This document shows, in pieces, positions 56,301 through 61,148 of a stretch of DNA of 64,000 bases. Below the pieces are notes generated by a model, which was given only the letters and a program-made list of their open reading frames with translations, ran no database searches and was not told the origin of the DNA. Both the position numbers and the translations under genes were made by a program. The DNA is from Cyclobacteriaceae bacterium (GTDB taxonomy: Bacteria > Bacteroidota > Bacteroidia > Cytophagales > Cyclobacteriaceae). Position 1 is the stretch's first letter; each line of letters begins with the position of its first letter. The stretch spans positions 1,736,001 through 1,800,000 of the forward strand of contig CP129487.1 of the NCBI GenBank assembly GCA_030584025.1. Direction: 5' to 3'.

Positions 56301-58706
56301 ATACGTTCTGCCTGCTGCGGCTGGTGTACTATACACGACTCCGGTTTGATTTTCACACACGCTGTTGTTGCCGCTGATGACAGGCGTAGGGTTCGCGTTG
56401 ATCGTTACGTTGTAGTTCGCTGTCGTGGTTGCACAGCCCGTAGCGGTGATCGTCTCGGTTACCCGAACGGTACCGGCTCCTGCTGAACCCCACGTTACCG
56501 TGATGCTGTTCGTGCCCTGGCCTGCGGTAATGGTTCCACCATTCACTGTCCAGTTGAAGTTGTTGCCGGTGGCACCCGTGGTATACACCGCTCCCGACTC
56601 ATTGGCACAGGCCGTGGCCGGGCCAACAATTACCGGGGCCGGGTTGGCGTTGATCGTAACGTTGTATAAGGCCGTGGTGGTTGAGCAAAAAGTAATGCTG
56701 TTGGTTTCCTGTAACTGTACGGTACCCGCGCCTGCGGCTCCCCATGTAACGGTGATGCTGTTGATGCCAGCTCCCGATGTGATCACTCCCCCGTTCACTG
56801 TCCAGGTGTACGTCCGGTCTGCTGCAGCTGGTGTACTATAAACTACTCCGGTCTGGTTCGCACACACGCTGTTGTTACCACTGATGACAGGCGTAGGGTT
56901 CGCGTTGATCGTAACACTGTAATCAGCTGTCGTGGTCGCACAGCCGGTGGCCGTGATGGTTTCAGTTACCTGAACGGTACCCGCGCCTGCCGAGCCCCAC
57001 GTTACCGTGATGCTGTTGCTGCCCTGGCCTGCGGTGATGGTTCCCCCATTCACTGTCCAGTTGAAGTTGTTGCCGGTGGCACCCGTGGTATACACCGCTC
57101 CCGACTCATTGGCACAGGCCGTGGCCGGGCCAACAATTACCGGGGCCGGGTTGGCGTTGATCGTAACGTTGTATAAGGCCGTGGTGGTTGAGCAAAAAGT
57201 AATGCTGTTGGTTTCCTGTAACTGTACGGTACCCGCGCCTGCGGCTCCCCATGTCACCGTGATGCTGTTGGTGCCTGCACCTGCGGTGATCGCTCCGCCT
57301 GTTACCGTCCAGTTATACGTCCGGTTTGCTGCGGCTGGTGTACTATACACTACTCCGGTCTGGTTCGCACACACGCTGTTGTTACCACTGATGACAGGCG
57401 TAGGGTTCGCGTTGATCGTAACACTGTAATCAGCTGTCGTGGTCGCACAGCCGGTGGCCGTGATGGTTTCAGTTACCCGAACGGTACCCGCGCCTGCCGA
57501 ACCCCACGTTACCGTGATGCTGTTGCTGCCCTGGCCTGCGGTGATGGTTCCTCCATTCACGGTCCAGTTGAAGTTGTTGCCGGTGGCACCCGTGGTATAC
57601 ACCGCTCCCGACTCATTGGCACAGGCCGTGGCCGGGCCAACAATTACCGGGGCCGGGTTGGCGTTGATCGTAACGTTGTATAAGGCCGTGGTGGTTGAGC
57701 AAAAAGTAATGCTGTTGGTTTCCTGTAACTGTACGGTACCCGCGCCTGCGGCTCCCCATGTCACCGTGATGCTGTTGGTGCCTGCACCTGCGGTGATCGC
57801 TCCGCCTGTTACCGTCCAGTTATACGTCCGGTTTGCTGCGGCTGGTGTACTATACACTACTCCGGTCTGGTTCGCACACACGCTGTTGTTACCGCTGATG
57901 ACAGGCGTAGGGTTCGCGTTAATTGTTACGTTGTAGTTCGCGGTCGTGGTTGCACAGCCGGTGGTTGTATTGGTTTCAGTAACACGCAGAAAACCAGTTC
58001 CGGATGCACCCCAATCTACGGTTACAGAACTACCTGTTGAGGATCCATCAATAGTTCCTCCTGATACGATCCATGAATAGCTATTACCACTATCTACAGC
58101 AAGCGCGTAAACTACATTTTGCTCATTGGCGCAAACTGAATTGTCTCCTGTAATTACCGGTGTTGGTGGCAATGCACTGGTAACTGATCCCATAGTAGTT
58201 CCATTCACTAAACCAGCTATGGTGCTGGTTCCCCCAGTTCTGGTTATGTTAAGGGTTTGTGCCGGACCACTGACAGCCCGAACCTGTAGACCTGATATAA
58301 CAATTGCATCGAATTTATCGGTACCTGTATTATTGAATGCACTGAAATTTAGAGTAACGGAGTTTGCCAGTACTGAAATAGAATTAATTACTACATCATC
58401 TGATCCAGGGGATGCTAAAGCGGAACCTACCCCAGGTACAAATTGGAAATCTGCAGGAATACCCAATACCAGCGTTATATTAAGCCAATCACCAAAAGGA
58501 CCACCGATCGCATCATCGTCTAGGTTATCTCCAGTATCAGTTTCTGAGATAACTATTGGTGTTAATCCTACCGGACTGCCGCCTACGCATATGGGTACTC
58601 CTCCAGTTGTGGTGGCTGGGGTTATGGTAACATTAGCCTGAGAATAGGCTGAAAACGCTCCAAAAAAAGCAAGAAGAAGAAAAACAATGCGGTAGAGTGC
58701 AGGCAT
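41328..58706 (-). CDS. Giant T9SS-secreted repeat protein (5792 residues), probable surface adhesin
   Basis: A signal peptide (ending AYSQ) opens a protein of about 570 kDa. Regions are: a short beta-rich N-terminal domain (residues about 25-180); one Ig/PKD-like domain; 13 pairs of near-identical Ig-like domains (169 residues per pair); six diverged domains of the same fold; 18 units of 90 residues (pattern AGSDAETCQG then TPTYTPGVGETG); further beta-domains (about 4590-5080); two PKD domains (LWQFGDGNG, YTWTFDDGF); a jelly-roll region near 5250-5450; an Omp28/thioredoxin-like domain (about 5458-5550) with no CxxC; and a type A sorting domain (VVFPNPASNKVNF to the end). Each Ig-like unit has two Cys, probably one disulphide. 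It lacks known enzyme motifs. An adhesin role is inferred from size and repeats, like SprB, but the sorting domain is type A. Confidence 0.9.
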   Translation of the reverse strand: MPALYRIVFLLLAFFGAFSAYSQANVTITPATTTGGVPICVGGSPVGLTPIVISETDTGDNLDDDAIGGPFGDWLNITLVLGIPADFQFVPGVGSALASPGSDDVVINSISVLANSVTLNFSAFNNTGTDKFDAIVISGLQVRAVSGPAQTLNITRTGGTSTIAGLVNGTTMGSVTSALPPTPVITGDNSVCANEQNVVYALAVDSGNSYSWIVSGGTIDGSSTGSSVTVDWGASGTGFLRVTETNTTTGCATTTANYNVTINANPTPVISGNNSVCANQTGVVYSTPAAANRTYNWTVTGGAITAGAGTNSITVTWGAAGAGTVQLQETNSITFCSTTTALYNVTINANPAPVIVGPATACANESGAVYTTGATGNNFNWTVNGGTITAGQGSNSITVTWGSAGAGTVRVTETITATGCATTTADYSVTINANPTPVISGNNSVCANQTGVVYSTPAAANRTYNWTVTGGAITAGAGTNSITVTWGAAGAGTVQLQETNSITFCSTTTALYNVTINANPAPVIVGPATACANESGAVYTTGATGNNFNWTVNGGTITAGQGSNSITVTWGSAGAGTVQVTETITATGCATTTADYSVTINANPTPVISGNNSVCANQTGVVYSTPAAADRTYTWTVNGGVITSGAGINSITVTWGAAGAGTVQLQETNSITFCSTTTALYNVTINANPAPVIVGPATACANESGAVYTTGATGNNFNWTVNGGTITAGQGTNSITVTWGSAGAGTVRVTETITATGCATTTANYNVTINANPTPVISGNNSVCENQTGVVYSTPAAAGRTYNWTVVGGAITSGAGTNSITVTWGAAGAGTVQLQEIIDATTCSVTTPFYNVTINANPAPSIVGPATACANESGAVYTTGATGNNFNWTVNGGTITAGQGSNSITVTWGSAGAGTVRVTETITATGCATTTANYNVTINANPTPVISGNNSVCENQTGVVYSTPAAAGRTYNWTVVGGAITSGAGTNSITVTWGAAGAGTVQLQEIIDATTCSVTTPFYNVTINANPAPVIAGPATACANESGAVYTTGATGNNFNWTVNGGTITAGQGSNSITVTWGSAGAGTVRVTETITATGCATTTANYNVTINANPTPVISGNNSVCENQTGVVYSTPAAAGRTYNWTVVGGAITSGAGTNSITVTWGAAGAGTVQLQEIIDATTCSVTTPFYNVTINANPAPSIVGPATACANESGAVYTTGATGNNFNWTVNGGTITAGQGSNSITVTWGSAGAGTVRVTETITATGCATTTANYNVTINANPTPVISGNNSVCENQTGVVYSTPAAAGRTYNWTVVGGAITSGAGTNSITVTWGAAGAGTVQLQEIIDATTCSVTTPFYNVTINANPAPSIVGPATACANESGAVYTTGATGNNFNWTVNGGTITAGQGSNSITVTWGSAGAGTVRVTETITATGCATTTANYNVTINANPTPVISGNNSVCENQTGVVYSTPAAAGRTYNWTVVGGAITSGAGTNSITVTWGAAGAGTVQLQEIIDATTCSVTTPFYNVTINANPAPVIAGPATACANESGAVYTTGATGNNFNWTVNGGTITAGQGTNSITVTWGSAGAGTVRVTETITATGCATTTANYNVTINANPTPVISGNNSVCANQAGVVYSTPAAAGRTYNWTVVGGAITAGAGTNSITVTWGAAGAGTVELEEIINATLCSVTTPLYNVTINANPAPSIGGPATACANETGAVYTTAATGNNFNWTVNGGTITAGQGSNSITVTWGSAGAGTVRVTETIAATGCATTTANYNVTINANPTPVISGNNSVCANQTGVVYSTPAAAGRTYNWSVTGGAITAGAGTNSITVTWGAAGAGTVQLQEIIDATTCSVTTPFYNVTINANPAPSIVGPATACANETGAVYTTAATGNNFNWTVNGGTITAGQGTNSITVTWGSAGAGTVRVTETITATGCATTTANYNVTINANPTPVISGNNSVCANQTGVVYSTPAAAGRTYNWSVTGGAITAGAGTNSITVTWGAAGAGTVELEEIINATLCSVTTSLYNVTINANPAPSIGGPATACANETGAVYTTAATGNNFNWTVNGGTITAGQGTNSITVTWGSAGAGTVRVTETITATGCATTTANYNVTINANPTPVISGNNSVCENQTGVVYSTPAAAGRTYNWSVTGGAITAGAGTNSITVTWGAAGAGTVQLQEIIDATSCSVTTPFYNVTINANPAPSIAGPATACANESGAVYTTGATGNNFNWTVNGGTITAGQGSNSITVTWGSAGAGTVRVTETIAATGCATTTANYNVTINANPTPVISGNNSVCENQTGVVYSTPAAAGRTYNWSVTGGAITAGAGTNSITVTWGAAGAGTVQLQEIIDATTCSVTTPFYNVTINANPAPVIAGPATACANESGAVYTTGATGNNFNWTVNGGTITAGQGSNSITVTWGSAGAGTVRVTETITATGCATTTANYNVTINANPTPVISGNNSVCAGEQNITYSVPFNAGRTYAWTVSGGTIDGPSNGNSIVVDWGAAGPGTVAVLETIIATGCSALTPDFNILINNSPSPVISGLATVCANTTGVVYSTPNVPGDLYSWSVSGGTIVAGAGTNSITVDWGAAGAGSVTVTQFIVSSSCTVTTPPYNVTIEAIPTPSITGDNTVCENAQNKVYTTPLVAGHTYAWAVTGGTIDGSSNGNSIVVDWGAAGTGTIQLTETITASGCFITTPIFNVNINTLPTPVISGLNVVCANDAGVIYSTPNSPGNTYTWSVSGGSIVAGAGTNSITVNWGPAGAGTIEVTEVVPSSSCITTTPVYTVTINPTPAPVISGDNAVCANEQNVVYTSPFTAGNIYSWNVTGGTIDGSSTNNTVTVDWGAAGPGTLTLTETVGGCTTVTPVYNVTINPNPTPVIAGNNNVCRTETGVLYSTPNVGGNTYAWTVVGGTIDSGAGTNEISVTWTSAGTGSVSVVETITATGCNTLAAPLLVTVSPNPIVNAGSDQEICEGSVFNFTAQSTPATASNFASLQWTTTGTGVLTNATTLTPNYTPGVGETGPVTFTLTAEGIGTCADVADQMILNITPLPTVDAGSNSETCAGAIFNFSTQATPASASNYATLTWSHTGTGTLFNPNTIAPTYLPGAGETGTVTFTLLVTSTGSCANASDQMDLVITPAPTVNAGGDAEICEGSSFDFSTQAPLATATNFASLLWTTTGTGSLTGANTLTPSYTPGIGETGSVTFTLTATGNGSCAAVQDAMVLQITPAPIVNAGSDAEICQGSNFSFASQSTPASASNFASLLWTTTGSGSLFNATTLTPTYIPQPGETGVVTFTLTADGGGSCADVNDQMTLTITPAVIVSAGSDAEICQGLAFNFATQATPASASNFNTITWTTSGTGSLANANTLTPTYTPGVGETGGVIFTLTATGNGSCATLNDQMVLTITPAPLVFAGSDEETCQGVTFNFGVQASPATASQFSSIQWTTTGTGTLVNATTLSPIYTPGVGETGAVTFTLTATGNGSCVSVNDQMILNITPSVLVSAGSDSETCQGVAFAFSTQTTPASASNFNTITWTTSGTGSLANANTLTPTYTPGVGETGSVTFTLTATGNGSCATVNDQMVLTITPAPLVSAGSDAETCQGVTFNFNTQATLASASNFSSILWTHTGTGTIFNANTLTPTYEPGVGETGNVVFTLTAIGNGSCASVNDQMTLVITPEPTVSAGSDAETCQGVTFNFSTQATPASATQFASLLWTHNGTGTLANASTLTPSYTPGVGETGNVILTLTVNGNGSCTSVNDQMTLVITPAPVAFAGSDSETCQGVSFDFNTQVTPASATNASSILWTHSGTGTIFNANTLTPTYLPGVGEAGNVTFTLTVNGNGSCVSVNDQMILVITPAPTVNAGSNQETCEGVAFNFNTQSTPASATNYSSILWTTTGTGSLTNASTFTPTYTPGVGETGAVTFTLTASGNGSCVSVADQMILNITPAPVVSAGSDAETCQGVNFNFSTQSTPASVSNFSSILWTTTGTGLLSNANTLTPTYVPGAGETGSVTFTLTANGSGSCVSVNDQMILTITPAPTVFAGSDAETCQGVTYNFTSQSSPATATNFQSILWTTTGTGTLNNASTLTPSYVPGVGETGNVTFTLTATGNGSCFTIQDQMTLVITPAAVVSAGSDSETCQGVTFNFNTQTTLATASNFNTILWTTTGAGVLSNANTLTPTYVPAVGETGNITFTLTATGNGSCVTVNDQMILTITPAATVFAGSDAETCQGVNFSFASQSSPATATNFLSIIWTTTGTGSITNANTLTPTYTPGVGETGNVIFTLTATGNGSCVSVQDQMTLVVTPAPVLSAGSDAETCQGVTFNFTAQGTPASALNYATITWTTTGTGILFNPNTLTPTYQPGVGEAGNVTFTLTATGNGSCDTIQDQMVLTITPSATVSAGSDSETCEGVVFNFASQTTPASASNFSSITWTTSGLGSLTNASTLTPTYTPGAGETGNVTFTLTATGNGSCASVNDDLVLTITPSVMVNAGSDAEICQGGSLAFSSRAIPASASNFSSLQWTHNGSGTLFDGTTLSPTYFASPGETGIVTFTLTAFANGSCVDVNDVMEITITPGPTANAGGNDAVCEGTPSFDFSTRTTIASASNGNLFWSHNGTGSLNDDTALNPVYTVGVGDVGNVVTFTLTVTSPSAICTIVISSFELRVNPQALVSVPATLVDVCEPDRISLSGSIGGSATSGTWSLISGDGTLSTSSITGLTVTASYDTELSDVGNVLTFRLTTNDPDGAGPCSVAFIDVDFNVEESAKVFAGADFAICEYDDITLNGSFSGSTSSVTWSGGTNNFDVATNPITGYTLNNAERSATNLSITFTLTTDDPAGVCPAVSDQVVVAVRDTLNFVTIVGLDPVYAENSPPVTMSGVPPGGTFSGPGVSGNTFFPSIANLTPAINTIRYSYQDPATGCFSSPVRNIIVNPITTVSFRVQNEQPDPLGVASGYICADQGDLTLIEDPLEDIPNLTPPEAANFSSPDLPPGSIYFDGGSGKFKLRTDGLTTSEYTIIYEYTNEFGATNPLARIIRVTASPTSIIDVANSCVTSNITFAESSLISGTNSYNSAITQYLWQFGDGNGSTSQEPTYQYTAPNSYNVTLLVTTNEGCSNESSKLLRVGPVPEMAFSWTEFCSGDDTKFVDQTNPGISNIESYTWTFDDGFSVTGLAGDNIPAGTNGGRTLGTFAEPEHRYDNFGQYNVELTVTTDDGCTNSLIRRVFIQDYGTPSPTMGYFEDFELSQGTWVRTKANNGLQISDLIVSDTSWLWGPPTGTVINSAAAGSSNAWWTGGNPDITSQNATYFHNEKSAVIGPCLNLLDIKRPMVSIDYWSDLEDQRDGAVLQYSIDGGTTWEAIGDISGAGINWYNRGALVANPGLQSIGQFGWTGIQTGWRTARFNLDMIPKTERNEVILRIAFGSNSDNGTPSRPYEGFAFDNVFVGEKQRNVLVEYFTNAGISTTSNDYLNNLYTNQFTLKDSADFFKIQYHIANPSPDVINAENPIDPAARSLYYGVSQPPAAIMDGVLGNYFGTAFNGDQTKITAVELDRRALEDPLFTIDVIQNPTTNDSIDLTVDYEYIAQQSVTTPYTFQVALVEGDVNGNVNVLRKMLMGSEGLTVNQTWNNGTVQNVPVKSIVNVPVQDGNNLYLVAFVQDRNTKRIHQSRVIQSEFKVPTTVVGIGDDPVLAQVKDLVVFPNPASNKVNFGIESGFGNVTPIQGYTWSIIDQRGVEVLRGTLNEDLSEPQQVELDRLANGMYIVTFSKGNRVVVQKKLAVMNRH
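44940..49800 (-). repeat. 18 tandem 270-bp coding repeats (90-residue beta-domains)
   Basis: Each unit reads AGSDAETCQGxxFNF, a mid TTGTGSL, NAxTLTPTYTPGVGETG, then FTLTAxGNGSCxxVNDQM. Copies differ at many positions (older than the 507-bp array). The first and last copies are the most divergent. Boundaries are good to about 20 bases. Confidence 0.85.
49800..51340 (-). repeat. Six diverged Ig-like domain repeats (about 255 bp each)
   Basis: These units share the SxSVCANxxxVxYSTP, YxWxVxGGTI and SIxVDWGAAGxGT pattern with the 507-bp array but differ by many substitutions. They look like older copies at the array edge, flanking the expanded core on the C-terminal side. Confidence 0.78.
51340..57930 (-). 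repeat. 13 tandem 507-bp near-identical coding repeats
   Basis: Every 507 bases the same pair of Ig-like domains recurs (SGNNSVC..., then VGPATACANESGAVY...). By eye many copies differ at only a few percent of bases. The copies fall into variants marked by the second strand end: ITFCSTTTAL (three N-terminal copies), IIDATTCSVTTPF (most of the rest), IINATLCSVTTPL (two). Some blocks are identical for more than 800 bases. Confidence 0.9.
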
Positions 58707-58783
58707 AGGAGCAGTTAAACCAACTATAAACTATTAATAACGCATTATCTAAATTGTAACCCTAAAAACAAAATTTTAAATCT

Positions 58784-60043
58784 TTAAAAAGTCCCATTCG
58801 CTCGTACCTTAATCAACGCAATTTTATCCTGCTGCCCAGCGAGTTCCATGGTACCTAAAATCAGGATATCGCCATTGGGTAGCTCGGCAACAGCAGCACC
58901 ACGGTCGTCATTGTTAGGAGCACCAAAAGAAACACTTAAGACTTCGTCTAATTCAATATTTATTTTCAATAAGACGATGTTTCGTTGTTCAGAAGATTCA
59001 ATTGAGTTAAGTAATACAAGTTGATCAAATGAACTGGTTGATGAGATAGCCACTGCACGAGCATTTGAGCCAAAAATAACCCTCGATCGATCTACATTTG
59101 CTACACTTCCTATTGCCCGAACTGCAAATGCCCTGCTTGAAGATGGATTATCTGTCAAATCAGTTTGATCACCTATAGCAAAAAACAATCCTGTTGAAGT
59201 TCTGGACACAGATCGCATAACCTGTCTTTCTGAGGTCGTTCCTGCATAATCGGTTGTCAAAGTTGATGTTGGGGGTGGGCTTAGTGACCGGAAAAAAAAG
59301 TTTGGACCATCTTCAACAGCTGTTGGCGTTCCTGATATTGATTCATTTGAATATCCAACTGTGTAGATGTAATTATTTGCTTCAAAAACCTTAATGTTAG
59401 CTCCTTCAGATGATCTACCAACCCGATCGAACTCTGTTACAGCGGTCAAAGAGGAATTAACCCTGACTGAGAGCAAGTCATCACGATCAATCACGCCTGG
59501 TAATTCAGCATTTAACGTATCAGCATTGGAGACCTTACCAGCTACTAAATATTCACCACTCTGCAGCGGAGTAACAGAATTACCTTCCTGACTTTCAAAA
59601 ATATTGATTGCAAAACTCTTCAAACTATCACCATTTGTTGAAACTACTGTTAATCGCATGGCAAGACTATCAGCCCCTGGTTTTGCCCAGTTTGAAAGTA
59701 TTACAAAATTACTCGCATCAACACCTGAAATTATTGGTTCAATATCCTGAGCCCTTTCATTTGTAGTCGATCCAAAAGTTTTACTCCATAGCTGGTTTCC
59801 TTCAAGATCGGTCTTTAGCACGTACATCCGTTGCGATTGTCCAACAGTTTCTGTTCCAACGATTATTACGCCCCCATCATTCGTTACCACAAAATCCTTC
59901 GCTTCATGATTCCCATCTTCACCGTAATACCGGATGAAGTAGTTTTTAAAAGTCGGTTCAACGTTATTCTTCGTATCGCAGGTAATTAATATCAGCGACA
60001 ACAGAAGCATGCTAATTGGTATGACAAACTTCCCCTGCTTCAT
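58784..60043 (-). CDS. Propeller-like lipoprotein
   Basis: A lipobox (LILITC) is followed by about 390 residues of repeated four-strand motifs with GG-x-I/V-V/L-G and LKTDLEGNQLWSKTFGS-type ends (seen near residues 50, 95, 165, 385), as in PQQ- or Kelch-like beta-propellers. It is likely anchored in the outer membrane. Its ATG overlaps the stop of the TPR/barrel gene (ATGA), and 77 bases separate it from the giant gene; that gap is A+T-rich with no obvious terminator, so readthrough into the giant gene is plausible. Confidence 0.72.
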   Translation of the reverse strand: MKQGKFVIPISMLLLSLILITCDTKNNVEPTFKNYFIRYYGEDGNHEAKDFVVTNDGGVIIVGTETVGQSQRMYVLKTDLEGNQLWSKTFGSTTNERAQDIEPIISGVDASNFVILSNWAKPGADSLAMRLTVVSTNGDSLKSFAINIFESQEGNSVTPLQSGEYLVAGKVSNADTLNAELPGVIDRDDLLSVRVNSSLTAVTEFDRVGRSSEGANIKVFEANNYIYTVGYSNESISGTPTAVEDGPNFFFRSLSPPPTSTLTTDYAGTTSERQVMRSVSRTSTGLFFAIGDQTDLTDNPSSSRAFAVRAIGSVANVDRSRVIFGSNARAVAISSTSSFDQLVLLNSIESSEQRNIVLLKINIELDEVLSVSFGAPNNDDRGAAVAELPNGDILILGTMELAGQQDKIALIKVRANGTF

Positions 60044-61140
60044 TTGGCACCTCGGTTAATCAGTTTCAACACAGAACGGGTCCTGGCCTTCTTCAATTTT
60101 CTGGGCTTATACAATGGTCGCACATAGCCAATCGAAAGTGCAAGGTTATCTATCCGAAATAAATCATCTACATGACCAAATTCAATAGCAGGGGTTTGTT
60201 GCCCATAGGTTGAAGTAGGCACGACAATATTGCTTAATCCAAAACTGTATCGCACATCAGCAAAGACATAATCCAATCCGCGCTTGTAGCGCACTCCTCC
60301 CCCAACAAAAAATGAATAGTTCACTTTGTTTCTGAAATCAGTCATGGTAAGTGCGGGGCTTTCCCGCGTATTCGATTGAGGGGTTCCTTCGTTAATTATA
60401 TCGGTTTTAATGGAGGTTACCCGTCCGCGTTCAGAAACTAACCATTGCAATGCAAATCCACCATATCCATATGGTCGTAAGTTTCCCTTTGTATCGCTAA
60501 AGCGGACAGAGATGGGAGTCATGAACCAAAACTGGTTGCCCACGTACAGGAACTCGTCCCCACTAGCCCTTATTTGATTCTTCCTATAGGATGCAGTCAA
60601 GGCATTGAACTCAGCTGTTAACGCCAGCTCACGGGTGATGTTCCAATCAACTCCACCGCCAACCTGTACGCCCAATCGGAGTTTGTAATCATTTGAAATT
60701 TCACTCCCCCATGGATTAATGGTATGAATAACCCGAACAGGCGATGTATTACCTCCTAATTTCAGAAACAACGAAAAAATAGGATCAGCAGTAAATTTTT
60801 TACTCAAGTAAACTAAATCAATAGGGTGTAAAGCGGTGTCAGCTTCAAACTCGGGGTTCGCCCTCAGGATTTCCAGGTAACTATTTTCTGCAGAGATGGG
60901 ATCGTCCAGTATCAAGTACGTTTGCGCCAAAAGCAAGTACGCCCGTTGCCGCTGCTCCCGACCAAATCCACGATCGATACACGGCTTTAGCAGTGCAGGT
61001 ATTCCGTAAAACCTACCGGCATTAAATTCTTCTGTAGCCAAACTTAGCGTTTGCTCGCAGTCCATTCGGTTGTTCTGCGCAAACGCGGAAGTAAAAACGG
61101 CCAGTAAAAGAATGAAGCCAACTATAATCTTGTACTGCAT
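60040..61140 (-). CDS. TPR plus outer-membrane beta-barrel protein
   Basis: A signal peptide (ending AFAQ) is followed by a helical TPR-like part (about residues 25-100: LATEEFNAGRFYGIPALLKPC, RAYLLLAQTYLILDDPISAE) and then a PorT/OMP_b-brl-like barrel (about 115-345: RLGVQVGGGVDWNITRELAL, YGYGGFALQWLV, YSFFVGGGVRYKRGLDYVFA). The C-terminal tail is Lys/Arg-rich. The barrel class is clear, the substrate unknown. It is the second visible gene of the locus, 8 bases after the NTPase gene and coupled by ATGA to the lipoprotein gene. Confidence 0.75.
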   Translation of the reverse strand: MQYKIIVGFILLLAVFTSAFAQNNRMDCEQTLSLATEEFNAGRFYGIPALLKPCIDRGFGREQRQRAYLLLAQTYLILDDPISAENSYLEILRANPEFEADTALHPIDLVYLSKKFTADPIFSLFLKLGGNTSPVRVIHTINPWGSEISNDYKLRLGVQVGGGVDWNITRELALTAEFNALTASYRKNQIRASGDEFLYVGNQFWFMTPISVRFSDTKGNLRPYGYGGFALQWLVSERGRVTSIKTDIINEGTPQSNTRESPALTMTDFRNKVNYSFFVGGGVRYKRGLDYVFADVRYSFGLSNIVVPTSTYGQQTPAIEFGHVDDLFRIDNLALSIGYVRPLYKPRKLKKARTRSVLKLINRGAK

Positions 61141-61148
61141 GCCCTGCC

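Noticed and set aside
44940..57930. Regular repeats considered as CRISPR or non-coding satellites
   Set aside because: Periods of 270 and 507 bases keep the reading frame, and the units have protein-domain patterns; no short direct repeat with unique spacers is present.
51645..57936. Many 80-170-codon plus-strand ORFs over the repeat array, repeated every 507 bases
   Set aside because: They mirror the giant minus-strand gene; codon-level periodicity keeps the reverse frames open. Their translations have no family features.
51340..58706. Possibility that the giant frame is an assembly artefact
   Set aside because: The frame is unbroken with a signal peptide, consistent repeats and a matching sorting domain. 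Exact copy number, however, cannot be trusted without long reads.
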